NCBI RefSeq assembly: GCF_036373705.1
Contig: NC_089863.1
Coordinates: 23,458,417-23,522,416, forward strand
DNA length: 64,000 nucleotides
From: Amia ocellicauda
Taxonomy: Eukaryota; Chordata; Actinopteri; Amiiformes; Amiidae
Direction: 5' to 3'
Each line of letters begins with the position of its first letter. Position 1 is the first letter of the stretch. Position numbers and translations under genes: made by a program. Shown here in pieces: positions 61,091 to 64,000 of the stretch. The notes under the pieces were generated by a model. The model made no database searches and was not told where the DNA came from. It saw nothing but the letters and a program-made list of their open reading frames with translations.

Positions 61091-62014
61091 GGGCCAATCT
61101 TCCACAAAATGCTATGAGCAGAGAGCCTGGAGAAGCTCCAATACGATCACCCGCATGCTCTCCAGACAGGTCCGGCACCGCTTCTACAGAACGGGCAACA
61201 TTGTGTATAAGAAGGGTGACTGAATCGGAGGTAGGAAGCATTGCTGGCGCAGTGACCCGTGGCTGTGTTGGTAACAACGGAGACAGTCCATAGGGGATAC
61301 AATAAGACGCAGCACTTGAACTACGCTTGATTAAAGGCCCTGCACTCACAGCAGAGATGGAGGTTTGACACTCGGTTAAAGCAGTAAAGGTGCAGGATTG
61401 ACTTGTACATGAATCTTTGTTCTGTTTCAGATGTTTTTCATTCAGAAAGGAGAGGTGGAGGTTTTGGCTCGTAATGCAGGGACTGTTTTGTTTACACTGA
61501 AGGCGGGACAGTACTTTGGAGAGGACGGCTTCCTTCACTCAGAGCCCCGGGCAGCAACGATCAGGTCTGCCTGGCCTCGTCACTGTCGTTGTCATTGCTG
61601 AGGGCCGCTCACTCCCGTGCTCATTCACTGCGTTTCTATAGGCAGGACGTCTCCACAGCGCTGAATTGCACAGTGATGGCATTGTTCTGTGCTCTGGCGA
61701 TCCCATTCTTGTACATGCATTGCCTGGAGTAAACGCTGGGGTACGTCACTGATTGAGTACCAGTGCTGCTGCTTTTCTCAAGCTTGATTGATTTGTCGTG
61801 TCCTAAACCCCTTTACAGAGGAGACATTAAAAAAGAACCATTGTTTAATCATATTTTTATGTTTGCATCACAGAGCTGGTGCGGACTGCGATCTGTTTGT
61901 GCTGATGAAGAGCTTTGAGGAAACTGCAATATTACCCAGACATCTTCCAGGAGATCAAGCAGGTTGTAGAGGACATGGGAAAGGAAATCCAAAAGCCCTA
62001 ACTAGAGGAAACTT
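61091..62014 (+). pseudogene. Channel relic: first cyclic nucleotide-binding domain
   Basis: Piece 1 (61091-61224) reads GPIFHKML, stop, ESLEKL, frameshift, TRMLSRQVRHRFYRTGNIVY and KKGD, the first strands of a CNBD. Piece 2 (61431-61564, clean exon borders) reads MFFIQKGEVEVLARN and then FGEDGFLHSEPRAATIR, the phosphate-binding cassette with its arginine. Piece 3 (61874-62014) reads AGADCDLFVLMK, then after a one-base frameshift LQYYPDIFQEIKQVVEDMGK, the end of the domain. Confidence 0.75.
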
Positions 62015-62024
62015 GTTTTTGCAG

Positions 62025-62263
62025 ATGTTTAAAAATTCACCGACCTGTACTTGTATGCAGTTCACTGGACTTTAACAACGCACACAAGTACAGACTTCAG
62101 TGATATTGTGGCCATGACAAAGCGAGAGCACTGGTTCACAATATTTTTCTGCAAGGTACACATCTTGTACAATCTGGGAATGATCCTCTCGACGCTGGCC
62201 AACAAGCATGCTCTCCATGGGGCCCACGAAGAGATTCTGAGGTTATTCATGATCGAGATTTGA
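62025..62263 (+). pseudogene. Channel relic: second pore and S6
   Basis: Reads LYAVHWTLTTHTSTDFSDIV, a pore helix and filter, then FFCKVHILYNLGMILSTLAN, which resembles an S6 ending in the STLAN word of CNG channels. Where a potassium-type filter has GYGD or GFGD, this copy has DFSD, so the filter looks destroyed or highly unusual. Confidence 0.6.
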
Positions 62264-62436
62264 ATTCTCCAATGTTGAAAGCGTTGAGTGTTGAGGGAAG
62301 TCATAGCGCTTGGCTGTGACCGGTGAGGAGAGCGCAGTGAAAGGGTGGCTGCTTCAACACCAGTATCGAGACTTGAGCAGATTGCCAGCCCTTAGACCAG
62401 CAGATAACCGCTGCCTTGTGTTTATTATCATTTCAG

Positions 62437-62790
62437 GACATAAAAAGCGTCTTGAGGGATGAGAACATCTCCCTCGAGTTACAAGACAAAATTATCCACT
62501 ATTTCAAACACAAGTGGACCTGCACTAGAGGCAGGAACACGGAGGTGATCTTTAGGGACATTCCCAGACAAATGAGGGCAGACATATTCGAGCAGTAAGG
62601 ACAGGGCCTGAGATCCCAAATGGGACACACGTGAATCCTCACAGACCAGGACACCTTGAGTAAATGTTCATTTCCCAATGTTTCAGGACCGGTTTGGAAG
62701 CACTTCAGCAGCACGACATCTTGGTGAATATGTCAACACCCTTCCTGGAACACCTCTCCACCAAAATGCGGCTGCTGAACTTCACTTCAG
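62437..62790 (+). pseudogene. Channel relic: second C-linker (two exons)
   Basis: Exon 62437-62594 reads DIKSVLRDENISLELQDKII and then HYFKHKW, RDIPRQMRADIF, the classic C-linker helices. Exon 62687-62790 continues in phase with TGLEALQQHDILVNMSTPFL and LSTKMRLLNFTS. Both have good AG/GT borders and no lesion, so these exons are younger-looking than the first module. Confidence 0.75.
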
Positions 62791-63027
62791 GTGAGTGACG
62801 CTCCTCGGGGTCAGAGGTCAAGCACAGCCTGCACTGGTCCTTCAGACAGTGATACGAGCCCAGATGTTGCCCTTGTCGTTTTCAAAGCTGGGCTCTACAC
62901 AGCAATAGCGCGGCAACATTGTGTTCTTGTGCCGGGGGGCTCGGCACGGCGCTGCTGCCACAGCTCACACGTGTGCCACACTCACACAGCCCTGTGTTCA
63001 GCAGTTTTTCTCTCTTTGTGCTTGAAG

Positions 63028-63167
63028 GGGAGTACCTGGCTCTGAGAGGAGACGTCGCCACGCTGATGTTTGTGGTGGTGAATGGGACAGTGAAGGTGAT
63101 CAGGAACGAACAGGTGGAGTTCCTGTCCACGGGCGCAACCTACGGGGGCAAGGAGAGTCATGGATGA
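63028..63167 (+). pseudogene. Channel relic: start of second CNBD
   Basis: Joins the previous exon in phase (G/GG). Reads GEYLALRGDVATLMFVVVNG and TVKVI, CNBD strands, then STGATYGGKE, after which a TGA follows at 63165. The phosphate-binding cassette is not seen downstream within the window, so the domain is cut short or continues in an exon beyond 64000. Confidence 0.7.
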
Positions 63168-63189
63168 AGGTCCTTGCAAAGATGCTCGG

Positions 63190-63425
63190 CTTGACCCAGT
63201 TCTGCACAGTTCTGCGCCTTTGAACCAAGTATAGTACAAGCAAAGTGCAGATCTGCGCAGAACTGCGGAAATGTGCCCTACAAAAACACTACATACAAGG
63301 TTGCCGTTTTTGGAGCGCAGATTTCCGCAGGTGTGCGCAGATCTGCAGAATTCCCACGTTCCCATTGGCGGAGCAGCGCAGACTCGCGCAGAACTGTGGG
63401 AATCTGCGCTAACCGAACGCGGCCA
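63190..63425. repeat. Cluster of GCGCAGA-type words
   Basis: Words such as GTTCTGCGC, GCGCAGAACTGCGG, GCGCAGATTTCCGCAG and GCGCAGATCTGCAG recur in both orientations at irregular spacing. Short inverted repeats result. It may be an old element or a cluster of binding sites; origin not recognised. Confidence 0.4.
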
Positions 63426-63520
63426 ATGATCGTCGGCGCTCCTGTGACACTGTGAGCTGCTGTCCAATCGCAGGGCTTCTCTGCCGACACGTCACGGGTC
63501 GGGGGCGGGTCTTCTGTGAA

Positions 63521-63627
63521 ATCCCGGATCAACAATAAATACAGCGCCTCCGCGGCCGCAGTTGCTCCTCACGCTGCCCTGCTTGCCTTCGCTAAACCCA
63601 GGCCTGTGATCCGTAACAAACCAGCAG
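63521..63627 (+). other. Possible first exon or element fragment
   Basis: After an AATAAATA word at 63534 comes a GC-rich stretch ending CAAACCAGCAG/GTGAGCC, a strong donor at 63628. It could be the start of a gene running rightward out of the window. There is no ATG in a long frame and no similarity recognised. Confidence 0.2.
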
Positions 63628-63904
63628 GTGAGCCGGGGGGGAGAGAGCCCATCCGCATTGCTGTCCCGCTGAGAAATAAGCGGACCTTTGCGGGGAGTGG
63701 ACTTCAGTGCAGGACTTAAGCTGCCATGTTTAACGACGCATGTGTTTATCGATTCGTGTGATGCTGGTATGCCATTTTGGCTCGCTGTGATGATTTCCAT
63801 TTGATGTGTATTATTTTACGTGTATCATTTCAGTGGCCCTGCGTTATTAGAAAGGTGTTCTGCTATGAACCTATGAATCATGCCATTTGATTGAATGTAT
63901 TAAT

Positions 63905-64000
63905 TGATTAGATGAGGGGTTCCCAACCCTCATCCTGGAGGAGCCCCTTTTATTCCACCCCAGCTCTCAATGACTTAATTGATCCCTCAATTGAAATAAC
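63905..64000. repeat. Common fish interspersed repeat fragment
   Basis: Reads GGGGTTCCCAACCCTCATCC and continues with GGAGCCCC, the kind of word pattern seen at the end of many fish repeats. It is cut by the window edge, so the family was not determined. Confidence 0.35.

Larger units (their letters stand above)
59191..63167 (+). pseudogene. Cyclic nucleotide-gated channel relic (two repeats, CNGK-like)
   Basis: Plus-strand pieces follow the order of a CNG-family channel twice: S5-like (59191-59303), filter/S6/C-linker start (59551-59749), CNBD (61091-61224, 61431-61564, 61874-62014), then pore/S6 (62025-62260), C-linker (62437-62594, 62687-62790) and CNBD start (63028-63167). Two modules in one gene fit the pseudo-tetrameric, potassium-selective CNGK channel of fish sperm rather than ordinary CNG or HCN subunits; this is inference. 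Lesions include a frameshift near 59640, a TGA at 61115-61117, a frameshift before 61137, a frameshift near 61925, missing pore-helix and S1-S4 exons, and an LTR element between modules. The 5' end would lie where the duplication array now ends. It could be a gene broken by the array, or a relic that predates it. Confidence 0.7.

Overview
This is vertebrate nuclear DNA, most likely from a ray-finned fish. Genes are split into short exons with GT-AG introns. The intergenic DNA is full of Tc1/mariner, hAT-like, LINE and LTR fragments of the kinds common in fish. There is a CpG-rich promoter, and no sign of bacterial operons.

About 92% of the window is one segmental duplication present three times head to tail, with a period of about 22.8 kb: unit A (1-13547, 5' part outside the window), unit B (15112-36336) and unit C (37901-59138). 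Each unit carries one plus-strand gene of the maestro heat-like repeat (MROH) family. The copies are gene A (last 15 coding exons only, 201-7566), gene B (20271-30359) and gene C (43082-53330). I resolved 23 candidate exons in B and C, and the splice phases agree from exon 2 to the stop, giving about 980 residues. The exon order matches the N-terminal third and C-terminal third of MROH1-type proteins, with the middle apparently missing but joined in frame. B and C each have their own CpG-rich promoter with NRF1-like, RFX X-box-like and YY1-like sites.

The layout of a unit, left to right, is: a solo LTR in reverse orientation, a MITE-like repeat, a LINE reverse-transcriptase relic, a 5'-truncated L2/CR1-type LINE, the promoter, and the MROH exons. 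Intron 15 is essentially one hAT-like element with a Tc1 fragment nested in it. After the MROH stop codon come an AT-rich minisatellite, a roughly 72-bp inverted repeat able to form a long hairpin, a 0.9-kb foldback element, and a decayed Tc1 element.

The two internal junctions (A/B and B/C) are each occupied exactly by the same 1564-bp Tc1 element, which has an intact 337-residue DD34E transposase ORF. At the right end of the array (59138) homology stops at the very TA where Tc1 sits in the other units, but Tc1 itself is absent. The duplication breakpoint and the Tc1 target site therefore coincide.

The unique right flank (59139-64000) holds a decayed cyclic nucleotide-gated channel gene. 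It has two successive pore/S6, C-linker and CNBD modules, suggesting the pseudo-tetrameric CNGK type, with frameshifts and a stop. An LTR retrotransposon 5' fragment interrupts it, and its primer-binding site matches far more of tRNA-Leu than usual. All family assignments come from reading motifs and from memory of the families; no database search was run.
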